Of a stretch of DNA of 64,000 nucleotides, positions 16,973-24,707 are shown in pieces (the stretch's first letter is position 1; each line of letters starts with the position of its first letter). The stretch is taken from the NCBI GenBank assembly GCA_031379665.1, contig JANNFI010000089.1, positions 1 to 64,000 on the forward strand, written 5' to 3'. Origin of the DNA: SZUA-254 sp031379665. GTDB lineage: Bacteria; Bacteroidota; Ignavibacteria; UBA10030; SZUA-254. The notes under the pieces were generated by a model. That model was not told the origin of the DNA. It saw nothing but the letters and a program-made list of their open reading frames with translations, and ran no database searches. The position numbers were made by a program, and so were the translations under genes.

Positions 16973-17986
16973 TCAGTCCGCCTGGAGTAATTTTTCGACG
17001 ATCTGGATCGGGCTGACGCCGTCGGCTTCCGCGTTGAAGTTGGGCACGATGCGGTGCCGTAGAACGGGGCCGACGACTTTCTTGACGTCTTCGATGTCCG
17101 GGGTGAACCGGCCGTCGAGGATGGCCCTCGTCTTCGCCCCGAGGATGAGATATTGCGATGCCCGCGGACCCGCGCCCCAACTGAGCCAGTTCCTGATGAA
17201 TTCCGGCGCCATCGGATGCTTCGGACGGGTCTTCATCACGACGCTGACCGCGTACGCGATGACGTTATCGGCGACCGGGACGCGCCTGACCAGTTCCTGG
17301 AAAGCGAGGATTTCCTTCCTCCCGAGGATGTGTCCCAACTTCGGCGCGTACATGCTCGTGGTGGACTTCACGATCGAGACCTCCTCGGCCTGCGACGGGT
17401 AGTCGAGCCAGAGGTTGAACATGAACCTGTCGAGCTGAGCCTCCGGCAGCGGGTAGGTCCCTTCCTGTTCGATGGGGTTCTGCGTAGCGAGCACGAAGAA
17501 CGGCGCTTCCAGGATGTACTTCTGGCCGGCGGCCGTCACGTGGTGCTCCTGCATCGCCTCCAGCAGCGCCGCCTGGGTCTTCGGCGGGGTGCGGTTGATC
17601 TCGTCGGCGAGGAGAATGTTCGCGAAGATCGGGCCCTTCACAAATTTGAAGGATTTACTCCCCGTGGCCCGGTCGTCCTCGATAATCTCGGTGCCGGTGA
17701 TGTCGCTCGGCATCAGGTCGGGTGTGAACTGGATGCGGCTGTACTTGAGGTCCAGCACGTCGGCGAGCGTCTTGATCAGCAGCGTCTTCGCGAGCCCGGG
17801 CACGCCCACCAGCAGGCAGTGCCCGCGGGCGAGCATCCCGATGAGGAGGTGTTCGACCACCTCCTCCTGGCCGACGATGACCTTGGCGACCTCTTTCCTG
17901 ATCCTGTCGAAACTGTTCTTGAGGTCCGCGACGGCTTCGGTGTCGCCCGGACCCGCCGGTTGAATATTTTCAGTCACTTCGGTCAC
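16973..17986 (-). CDS. MoxR-family AAA+ ATPase
   Basis: A 337-residue cytoplasmic ATPase. Walker A is GVPGLAKT (residues 61-68), Walker B NILLADEINR, the sensor region LATQNPIEQEGTYPLPEAQL, and the C-terminal lid contains SWGAGPRASQYLI, all diagnostic of the MoxR subfamily. MoxR proteins act as chaperones for maturation of metal or membrane complexes, usually with a VWA partner; such a partner is encoded two genes downstream. It starts 6 nt after surA, so the two are co-translated. Confidence 0.93.
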   Translation of the reverse strand: MTEVTENIQPAGPGDTEAVADLKNSFDRIRKEVAKVIVGQEEVVEHLLIGMLARGHCLLVGVPGLAKTLLIKTLADVLDLKYSRIQFTPDLMPSDITGTEIIEDDRATGSKSFKFVKGPIFANILLADEINRTPPKTQAALLEAMQEHHVTAAGQKYILEAPFFVLATQNPIEQEGTYPLPEAQLDRFMFNLWLDYPSQAEEVSIVKSTTSMYAPKLGHILGRKEILAFQELVRRVPVADNVIAYAVSVVMKTRPKHPMAPEFIRNWLSWGAGPRASQYLILGAKTRAILDGRFTPDIEDVKKVVGPVLRHRIVPNFNAEADGVSPIQIVEKLLQAD

Positions 17987-17992
17987 CGTAGG

Positions 17993-19321
17993 TTAAAGTC
18001 TGACTTCCCAGTAGAGTTGGTCGCGGAGTTCGAGAAGCCATTTCTGGTATTCCACGTTCCGCTTGTTGCCCAGCGACATGTCCTCGAGCCGCTTCCAGTC
18101 CTGGGCGGGGTTCATCGGGTGTTTCGCTATGCGTTCTTTCAGGTATACGATGTGATACCCCCTGACGTTGCCCGATGTAAGCTCGACCGGGTCGCTGATT
18201 TCCCCCGTTTTGATGGAATCCGCCACTTTCACCAGCTCGGCGTCGAACTGGTCCGCGGTCAGGCGGCCGACCAGCCCCCCGAGCGCCCCCGACTCCTTGT
18301 CGTCGGAATGCCTCCTCGCGAGGTCGGTGAATGGGACGCCCGACTTCACGCTGTCCTTCAGCGAGAGGAGGAGGGTGATCGCCTCCGCGGTTGAGGTCGA
18401 ATCGACCTCCGCGCGGAAGAGGATGTGCCGGGCGTTGACCTTGTCGCCGCGACGCTCGACCACCTGGATGATGTGGAACCCCCGGGACGTCTCGACGATT
18501 CCCGAGAGCTGACCCTCCTTGAGGGAGAAGACGATCTCCTCGAAATCGGGAACGAATTCGCCGCGCTTCCAGAAGCCGAGGTCGCCCCCGGACGATGCCG
18601 TTGCCTTGTCCTCCGAATACAGTTTGGCGAGCGCCCCGAAGTCGGCGCCGAGGATGATCGAGTCGCGCACCATCGTGGCCTTCTTCACGATCGCCTCGCG
18701 CATCGCCACACTCACCCGGGGGAAACGAAAGATGTGGTAAATTTCCAGCTCCTCGGGGACCTCAGGCAGACTGTCCTTGTACGTGGCGAAGAATTCTTCC
18801 ACCTCCCGGCGCGACACCTTCACGCCGTCGAAGCGGACCTGCTGGAGCTGCTGCGCGAGGATCTGCTTCCGCATCTCGTCGCGGAACTCCCGCTTCATCC
18901 GGCTGACCGGCATGCCATAGAGCTCCTCGAGTTTCAGCTGCGTGCCGACCTGCGGGTGTGCGATCCGCTGGGCGATCAGCTCGTCGAGGCGGGTCGAGAT
19001 CTGGTCTTCGGTGACCTTGAGCGCGGTATCGCGCAACGCCTGGGCCAGCAGCAGCTTCTCGTTAATCATCGCATCGAGGACCTGCTCCTTCAACCCCGGG
19101 GTCTCCGGGTTGATGCGATTCGAGAGGGCGTAGAAATCGGTTTGGGCCTTCAGGTCGGAGAGGAAGATCGCCTCCTTCCCGACGACTGCGATGATCCTGT
19201 CGAGGTATTCGTCTTGTCCCGTGGCCTGCGCCGGGGCCGGAGCCGGGGAAAGGAGCGTCATCGCCGCTGCGACGGCGAGGATTGCGGTGGCGGGCCCCCT
19301 GGAACTGTCACTCCTGGTCAT
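17993..19321 (-). CDS. SurA-like periplasmic peptidyl-prolyl isomerase
   Basis: About 442 residues with a signal peptide (AILAVAAAMTLLSPAPAPAQA), an N-terminal chaperone module (SurA_N-like, starting DRIIAVVGKEAIFLSDL), and two parvulin domains. The first is around EIYHIFRFPRV...GGDLGFWKRGEF and the second around NARHILFRAEVD...GALGGLVGRLTADQF. SurA helps outer-membrane proteins fold in the periplasm. The start at 19321 overlaps the upstream lipoprotein gene by 14 nt; a start at 19357 would add 12 polar residues ahead of the signal peptide and is less likely. It is the third of three consecutive parvulin-type genes. Confidence 0.88.
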   Translation of the reverse strand: MTRSDSSRGPATAILAVAAAMTLLSPAPAPAQATGQDEYLDRIIAVVGKEAIFLSDLKAQTDFYALSNRINPETPGLKEQVLDAMINEKLLLAQALRDTALKVTEDQISTRLDELIAQRIAHPQVGTQLKLEELYGMPVSRMKREFRDEMRKQILAQQLQQVRFDGVKVSRREVEEFFATYKDSLPEVPEELEIYHIFRFPRVSVAMREAIVKKATMVRDSIILGADFGALAKLYSEDKATASSGGDLGFWKRGEFVPDFEEIVFSLKEGQLSGIVETSRGFHIIQVVERRGDKVNARHILFRAEVDSTSTAEAITLLLSLKDSVKSGVPFTDLARRHSDDKESGALGGLVGRLTADQFDAELVKVADSIKTGEISDPVELTSGNVRGYHIVYLKERIAKHPMNPAQDWKRLEDMSLGNKRNVEYQKWLLELRDQLYWEVRL

Positions 19322-20180
19322 TGGTATCGGTGGATCCTTTCCGACGCCTGGCGTCATTCATGTTCAATTCAACACCGTATCTCTCACGGAGAGTTCCGAG
19401 CAGGGCTTCGAGCCGTGAGCGGCGGTTCTCGATCAACACCCGGTGGAGCACTTCGTCGCGCACGAGGTCGAATTCGTTTGTTTTCCCGGCGGGGGCCAGC
19501 GCGAGATACTGGAGTACGGTGTAACCGCCGACCGTCTTCACGGGAAAGGACACTTCACCGGGGCCGAGCGGTCCGGCCACTTTCCAGAGTTCCGGGGGAT
19601 AGAGGGTGGATCGGGTGTACCACCCATCCGGGACCAATGAAATGAGCTCCTGCGACATTTTCGGGTCTTTCCTGACCGTATCGAGGACCGTCGTCCAGCC
19701 TCTGGCCGGCGTCACCGACACGGAAAACCTCCTGGCAAAATCCCTCCCGCGGAAGGTGACGAGCCGGAGTTTCAGGTGGTTCTCGGCGATCGTGAATTCG
19801 TCCGGGTGGGCGGTGAAATATGACCGGAGGGTGTCTTCGCCGAACGACGCCGTGTCGCCGTAGATCAGCCGGTCGAGGAGCTCCTGGTTGGCGAGCTGGC
19901 GTTGCACCACGTTCAGCCGGGCGCTGAAGCCGGGGTCGTCCTCGATCCCGAGCCGGAGCGCCTCCTGGTGCAGGAGTTCCGAGGTCACCCACGACGAGGC
20001 GTACCGCGTGACCCGCTCGTCCAGATCCGCGGCCGTTGTGTCGAGGTCGGCCCTGGCCGCTTCGAGCGTGAGCATTGCGTCGCCCACCCGCGCGATCACC
20101 GTAACCTCCGGCTCGGTGGTACAGCCGCCGGCGAGCAGGGCGATCACGATGATCAGGTAGGAGACCGGGACGATGTTCAT
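19308..20180 (-). CDS. Parvulin-type foldase lipoprotein
   Basis: A 290-residue lipoprotein with lipobox ALLAGGC (Cys20). The body resembles the SurA/PpiC chaperone module (VIARVGDAMLTLEAARADL, then SELLHQEALRLGI) followed by a weak parvulin-like region (LGPGEVSFPVKTVGGYTVLQYL). The parvulin core is short, so it may be a chaperone without isomerase activity. Its ATG overlaps the stop of the preceding foldase gene (ATGA, 20177-20180), and its 3' end overlaps surA, so the three are translated as a unit. Location: probably the outer or inner membrane facing the periplasm. Confidence 0.75.
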   Translation of the reverse strand: MNIVPVSYLIIVIALLAGGCTTEPEVTVIARVGDAMLTLEAARADLDTTAADLDERVTRYASSWVTSELLHQEALRLGIEDDPGFSARLNVVQRQLANQELLDRLIYGDTASFGEDTLRSYFTAHPDEFTIAENHLKLRLVTFRGRDFARRFSVSVTPARGWTTVLDTVRKDPKMSQELISLVPDGWYTRSTLYPPELWKVAGPLGPGEVSFPVKTVGGYTVLQYLALAPAGKTNEFDLVRDEVLHRVLIENRRSRLEALLGTLRERYGVELNMNDARRRKGSTDTNDQE

Positions 20181-22192
20181 TTCATCGGCGGAAACGCGTG
20201 CTTGAGGAGTTCCCGGTGCTGGACCACCGGATGCTTCAGCTTGACCCTCTCGATCCAGAGGCCTTCGAGCCTCTTCGACTCGGCATCCTGGAAGGCGTTG
20301 GAGAGTTCGGCGCCCGCCTGTTCAAAGGTCTTCTGCTTCGGGGGATCCTTCGCTATCAATTTCACGATCATCGTGATCCCGTCCCCCACCGACAGCGGCT
20401 CGGAGACATCGCCGACGTTCATCCCCGCGAGCATTTCCGTGACCTCGTCCTGGTTCGCCGGCTGCGGTGCGCTGAGGCCCCCGTTCGCCCTGATCGAATC
20501 GTCGAAGTTGTGCACACGGGCGAGCGTCGTAAAGTCCGCCCCGCGCGTGAGTGAATCGAGGATGATCAGCGCGAGTGTGTCGCTCTCGAAATTCATCTCG
20601 GCGTAGGTCACCTTCGCCGGGATATTGAAATCCGACATATGCGAGTACCAGTAGAGCTGGAGGGCCGAATCGGAGACGCTGACGTTATTCCACACCTCGA
20701 GCTGTTCCGCCCTGTAGAGCACGATGCCGTCGCGGTAATCGCGCATCAGCGCGCCAAACTCCGGCGAGCGCTCCTCGAGCCCCCTCGACTGCGCGTCGAG
20801 GAGGATCGTTTCGGAGATTTTCCTGAACTGCTTCTCGAGATCGCCCCTGCGCAGGAGCGTGTTCTGGAGCTCGGGTCGGTTCAGGAGCATCGAGAGCGAC
20901 GTGTCGACGCTGTACATCATGCTGTCCACCGTGAACAGGGGAGCGCTCCGGATCGACGCGGTCAGCTTGGCGTCCCAGCCGCTGTCCTGCGTGGTCGTGT
21001 TCGAATCGAGGACGTTGAGCAGCGATGAAAACGTCCCTTCCTGGAAGGCGTAATTGAATTTTTTCATCAACCCGGCGATGTAGGAGTTGAAATCGTCGGT
21101 GAACCTGATCTGCTGGTACTGTTTCTTGAGGGGATCCCCCTGCTGCGAACGCATCTCGGCGTACGAAGGCAACGGCTTCGCGCTGTCGCACTTGATCAGG
21201 TGATACCCGTAGGGGGTCTTAACCAACGGTGAAACCTCACCCGGCTTCAGAAGGAACGACGCCTCGTCGAACGGCTGGACGTAGCGTTTCCGTTCGAACC
21301 ATCCGAGGTCCCCGCCACGCGACGCGCTGCCCTGGTCCTCGGACGCGGCCGTCGCGAGCTGAGCGAAGTCGACTCCCTTCGCGAGGCTGTCCTGCCAGGC
21401 GCTGATCTTCGCGAGCGCCGAGGCCGTGTCGCCGGTGTCGGTCGGAGAGGTCTTCACGAGGGCCATGATGTGGCGCACCTTAATCGACCCGCGGACGGGC
21501 TGCCGGGCCGTGATCTTCAGAACGTGGTAACCGAACGAGGTGCGCATAGGGACGGTCGAGATCTCATTCAATTTCATCGCGTATGCCCCGTTCTCGAACG
21601 GTATCACCATCTGTCCCCCGGTGAAGAAATAGAGGTCGCCACGGTTCGACTTCGCCGTCGGGTCTTCCGATTCCGCCATCACGAGCGAATCGAAATCCGC
21701 GCCGGCCTTCAGCTTCGCGATCAGGTCCATCGCCTTGGCGTACGCCTTGAGGGTGTCGGCCGGCGAGGCCTCGGGCTTCACGGCGACGAGGATGTGTTTC
21801 CCGCGGATCTCTTCGGTCTTCCGGTCGTAGAGCAGTTTGATCCCCGGTTCCGTGATTTCCTTCTCGATGATGTACGTGGCGGCGAGGCTCGCTCGATAGT
21901 CGCGTAGTTCGACCTCGACCTCGGGATCGGCGGCGATATCCCTGTCGGCCGCGTCCTGAAGTTTCAATCTGTACCGGGTCAGCAGGTCGAGGAAACGTTC
22001 GCGTTCCGCCATCGGGGTATTGGAGAGAGTATCCGCCGTGCTGCTGTTCCTGGCGAAGAAATTCTCATACTCGTTGAGCGTGATCTTCGAGGACCCGACC
22101 TCGAGGAGGACCGATTCGCCGACCTTGGGGGAACAGGCGCCGAGCAGGAACGCAGCCAGAACCGCCGCGATGGATGCGGATTTAACGACCAT
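20177..22192 (-). CDS. Multi-domain peptidyl-prolyl isomerase lipoprotein
   Basis: About 671 residues. The start at 22192 gives a lipobox (FLLGAC, Cys20) and has AAGGAA upstream; an upstream in-frame extension runs through the promoter and is rejected. After a SurA_N-like part there are two clear parvulin domains (IRGKHILVAVKPEA...GDLYFFTGGQMVIPFE and IKVRHIMALVKTS...GGDLGWFERKRYVQPFD) and a third, weaker parvulin-like segment near the C-terminus (VTYAEMNFES...NGGLSAPQPA). It begins the six-gene foldase/MoxR/protease/VWA operon. It probably assists outer-membrane or T9SS client folding. Confidence 0.85.
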   Translation of the reverse strand: MVVKSASIAAVLAAFLLGACSPKVGESVLLEVGSSKITLNEYENFFARNSSTADTLSNTPMAERERFLDLLTRYRLKLQDAADRDIAADPEVEVELRDYRASLAATYIIEKEITEPGIKLLYDRKTEEIRGKHILVAVKPEASPADTLKAYAKAMDLIAKLKAGADFDSLVMAESEDPTAKSNRGDLYFFTGGQMVIPFENGAYAMKLNEISTVPMRTSFGYHVLKITARQPVRGSIKVRHIMALVKTSPTDTGDTASALAKISAWQDSLAKGVDFAQLATAASEDQGSASRGGDLGWFERKRYVQPFDEASFLLKPGEVSPLVKTPYGYHLIKCDSAKPLPSYAEMRSQQGDPLKKQYQQIRFTDDFNSYIAGLMKKFNYAFQEGTFSSLLNVLDSNTTTQDSGWDAKLTASIRSAPLFTVDSMMYSVDTSLSMLLNRPELQNTLLRRGDLEKQFRKISETILLDAQSRGLEERSPEFGALMRDYRDGIVLYRAEQLEVWNNVSVSDSALQLYWYSHMSDFNIPAKVTYAEMNFESDTLALIILDSLTRGADFTTLARVHNFDDSIRANGGLSAPQPANQDEVTEMLAGMNVGDVSEPLSVGDGITMIVKLIAKDPPKQKTFEQAGAELSNAFQDAESKRLEGLWIERVKLKHPVVQHRELLKHAFPPMK

Positions 22193-22249
22193 TGGTGAAA
22201 TTCCTTTCGTTGTGCGGATTAGGGGTGAAATGCCCTGAAATAGATATAA

Positions 22250-22278
22250 ATAATAGCAAAATATAGGAAAAAATACAA
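22250..22278 (-). promoter_or_regulatory. Promoter of the foldase-moxR operon
   Basis: On the minus strand: TTGTAT (22273-22278), 17 nt, TATTAT (22250-22255). The predicted start near 22243 leaves a leader of about 50 nt to the lipoprotein ATG at 22192. Confidence 0.6.
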
Positions 22279-22360
22279 GGTTTTGGGAGTCTGATCGTTG
22301 GATGGTGCGGCAGGATGTGGCAAAATCAACTGACTGAGGCGGAGCCAGTCCGACGGTCGT

Positions 22361-22400
22361 AAAAATAAAAAAGGCGGCCGCACCCAAAAAGGCGACCGCC
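22361..22400 (-). terminator. Rho-independent terminator of the 22423 lipoprotein gene
   Basis: On the minus strand GGCGGTCGC pairs with GCGGCCGCC (one G-U) around a 10-nt loop, followed by a run of Ts (complement of 22361-22372). It separates the lipoprotein gene from the foldase operon promoter. Confidence 0.85.
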
Positions 22401-22422
22401 CGATATCAGGGGGAAGGACGTA

Positions 22423-23130
22423 TCAGTTGCAGAGCGCTCCGGACCAGGTCCCGCCCGGGTCCCCGAAATACTGGCCGCTCACGGTGTGGGCGGTCGGATT
22501 CAACACCCCCGTCGCTACGACGATGGCCGTGTTCTCGGGATTGTAGATCGAGATGACGTTCTCGGCGTTGATTGACCCGGTCGTGGCGAAGGCCGAGCCG
22601 CCGCCGTCGTCCGGATATACAAGCACGTAAATCGCAGTCCCGTTGACCGTCATGTTGAAATATCCGGTCTCGGTCCCCGGGGTATTGTCCTGGTACCGTC
22701 CGCAATACGACTGGGTGTTTGCCGAAGTTCCCTCTTCGCAATTGAAGATGCCGCCGCCGCCGGCGTAGGTGAAGGTGCCGGTGATCCCGTCAGCGGTGAC
22801 AATGCCGTCGAAGGTGTACCCGCCGCCGGTGAGATGGATCGCGCCCGTGGCGACGATGTAGTGACCGGTGAGGGGGATGGTGGCCCCGCCGTTGATTTTC
22901 AACGTTGCGGTGACTTCGACCGTGTCGCCGGGCTCGGCAGATGGTGTGAAGACGCGCTTCGCGGTCGGTATGACGATGCTGAGCGTACCGGAGACTCCGG
23001 TACCTGCCATCACGCCGACGTAACTCGTGGATGTTGGACCAGCCGGACCGGCCGGATTCTCCTCATCCTTGCATCCGCCGAGGATCAGCGCGAATATCGC
23101 AAGGAGGAGGAACAGGGATCGTAGCTTCAT
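22423..23130 (-). CDS. Putative lipoprotein, beta-rich, unknown function
   Basis: A 235-residue lipoprotein (lipobox ILGGC, Cys20) followed by a PAGPAGP linker and a beta-strand-rich, Thr/Gly-rich body (SGTLSIVIPTAKR, then IHLTGGGYTFDGIV). Two Cys pairs may form disulfides. I do not recognise a domain; the layout is common for FCB surface or periplasmic lipoproteins. It is a single-gene unit with its own promoter (23180-23208) and terminator (22361-22400). Confidence 0.7.
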   Translation of the reverse strand: MKLRSLFLLLAIFALILGGCKDEENPAGPAGPTSTSYVGVMAGTGVSGTLSIVIPTAKRVFTPSAEPGDTVEVTATLKINGGATIPLTGHYIVATGAIHLTGGGYTFDGIVTADGITGTFTYAGGGGIFNCEEGTSANTQSYCGRYQDNTPGTETGYFNMTVNGTAIYVLVYPDDGGGSAFATTGSINAENVISIYNPENTAIVVATGVLNPTAHTVSGQYFGDPGGTWSGALCN

Positions 23131-23179
23131 GTTGAAATTTCCTTATAGTGATGGTTGATGTGATAATGACAACTCGCTG

Positions 23180-23208
23180 AATTTACAATTACCCCCGAAT
23201 AATGTCAA
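23180..23208 (-). promoter_or_regulatory. Promoter of the 22423 lipoprotein gene
   Basis: On the minus strand: TTGACA (23203-23208), 17 nt, TAAATT (23180-23185), about 40 nt ahead of the inferred 5' leader and an AAGGAAA ribosome site. Confidence 0.65.
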
Positions 23209-23261
23209 TATCTTCCGGCGGTGGGCGAAAAAAAATCGTCCGCCGCATCCTTCGCGATTCC

Positions 23262-23290
23262 TTGATTGACTCTCCCCTTTTGGGTATATT
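23262..23290 (+). promoter_or_regulatory. Promoter of the menaquinone (mqn) operon
   Basis: TTGATT (23262-23267), 17 nt, TATATT (23285-23290). Transcription would start near 23297, which coincides with the most upstream possible TTG of the prenyltransferase and argues for the later TTG at 23321 as the start. Confidence 0.6.
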
Positions 23291-23320
23291 TTTCAATTGT
23301 CATCTGGAAATCAGCCCCCA

Positions 23321-24154
23321 TTGAAGAAATTCGTCAATTTCGTCAAGATCGAGCATACGCTGTTCACCTTGCCGTTGATCTATTCCGGCGTCATCCTCGG
23401 CCTGGACGGGTCGCCCCGGTTTTCCCTCCTTCTCCTGGTCCTTCTCGCGGCGGTCGGCGCGCGCACCGCCGCGTTCGCCCTCAACCGGATCATCGACAGG
23501 AAGATCGACGCACAGAACCCCCGCACCGCCGGCCGCGAACTGCCGAGCGGCAGGATGTCCGTCCGGGAGGGGTACCTGGTACTCGCTCTCGGCTGCGCCG
23601 CCTACTTCGTTTCCGCCGCGGCGATCTCGACGTTCTGCCTCGCCCTTTCACCGATCCCGCTTGCGGTGTTCACTGTCTACCCCTACATGAAACGTTTCAC
23701 CATCCTCGCGCATTTCGGCGTCGGGCTCGGAATGTCGATGGCGCCGCTGGGCGGCTACTTCGCCGCCGCGCAGTCGTTCAATAATATCATGCCGGCACTC
23801 TGGCTCTGCCTCTTCACGGTCTTCTGGGGCGCCGGGTTCGACATCATTTATGCCACGCTCGACGAGGAATTCGACAGGCGCTTGAACCTTCGGTCGTTCG
23901 TCTCGCGCTTCGGCCGCGAGAAGGCGCTCCGCTGGTCGGCCGGCTTCCACCTCGCCGCGTTCGCGTTCCTCGCGATGCTCTTCGCCACCACGATCCGGTC
24001 GTGGTACGCCTCGCCGTTTCTCCTGCTCACCGGCGCGCTCCTCTGGGTCGAGCAGCGCCGCGCCGCAGACGTCGACCTGGCGTTCTTCAGGATCAACGCC
24101 TGGCTTGGCTTCGTCGTCTTCGGGATGATCATCGCCGGCACGGTGATCCATTGA
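23321..24154 (+). CDS. UbiA-family prenyltransferase, probably MqnP of the futalosine pathway
   Basis: About 277 residues, eight or nine membrane segments. The start MKKFVNFVKIEHTLFTLPLI is characteristic of the UbiA/MqnP group. The first Mg-diphosphate motif is NRIIDRKIDAQNPRTAGREL (NDxxDxxxD-like) and the second is YATLDEEFDRR. It attaches a polyprenyl chain to the naphthoate ring in the inner membrane. The start is a TTG; 23321 is chosen over 23297 because the latter coincides with the inferred transcription start. The stop overlaps the TTG of ubiX. The assignment to menaquinone rather than ubiquinone rests on the mqn genes downstream. Confidence 0.85.
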   Translation: MKKFVNFVKIEHTLFTLPLIYSGVILGLDGSPRFSLLLLVLLAAVGARTAAFALNRIIDRKIDAQNPRTAGRELPSGRMSVREGYLVLALGCAAYFVSAAAISTFCLALSPIPLAVFTVYPYMKRFTILAHFGVGLGMSMAPLGGYFAAAQSFNNIMPALWLCLFTVFWGAGFDIIYATLDEEFDRRLNLRSFVSRFGREKALRWSAGFHLAAFAFLAMLFATTIRSWYASPFLLLTGALLWVEQRRAADVDLAFFRINAWLGFVVFGMIIAGTVIH

Positions 24155-24702
24155 GGATCGTCGTCGGCATCACCGGATCGTCGGGCGCGGTCTACGCGCA
24201 GGACTTCCTGAAGCGCTGTCCGGGAGACAAGTTTTTAATTGTAAGCAAGTGGGGAAAAGCCTTGTTGAAAGACGAGCTGAAGATCAGCGAGAAGGACCTT
24301 CAGCCGTACGTGAAAAAGCAGTTCGCGGACGACGACCTCACCGCGCCGCTCGCCTCGGGCACGAACAGATTCGACGCGTATGTCATCCTCCCCTGTTCAA
24401 CCTCAACGCTGGGAAAGATCGCCTCCGGCATCGGAGACTCACTCATCACCAGGACCGCAGCCGTCGCCCTCAAGGAACGGTACAAACTCGTCCTCTGCAT
24501 CCGCGAAACGCCCCTCTCGACCATCTCGCTCGAGCAGTGCGCGGCGCTTTCCCGGTCCGGCGTCGTCATCATGCCGGTTTCACCGCCCCTCTATTATAAG
24601 CCGGACACGGTACAGGAATACGTCGCCGGGTTCGTGGACAGGGTCCTGCACGTCATCGGCGCCGGCAGCGGCAGGGGCTGGCGTTCCGAAGAGTTGGAGT
24701 AA
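24151..24702 (+). CDS. ubiX: UbiX-family flavin prenyltransferase
   Basis: About 183 residues. The start motif RIVVGITGSSGAVYAQDFLK is the FMN-binding N-terminus of UbiX/Pad1, followed by ILPCSTSTLGKIASGIGDSL and the C-terminal IMPVSPPLYYKPDTV. The enzyme makes prenylated FMN, the cofactor of UbiD decarboxylases. The start is a TTG that overlaps the ubiA stop codon (TTGA at 24151-24154); no ATG is available at the conserved N-terminus. It lies directly before the UbiD gene, its obligate partner; in the futalosine pathway this role is called MqnM. Confidence 0.92.
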   Translation: MRIVVGITGSSGAVYAQDFLKRCPGDKFLIVSKWGKALLKDELKISEKDLQPYVKKQFADDDLTAPLASGTNRFDAYVILPCSTSTLGKIASGIGDSLITRTAAVALKERYKLVLCIRETPLSTISLEQCAALSRSGVVIMPVSPPLYYKPDTVQEYVAGFVDRVLHVIGAGSGRGWRSEELE

Positions 24703-24707
24703 CCCCG

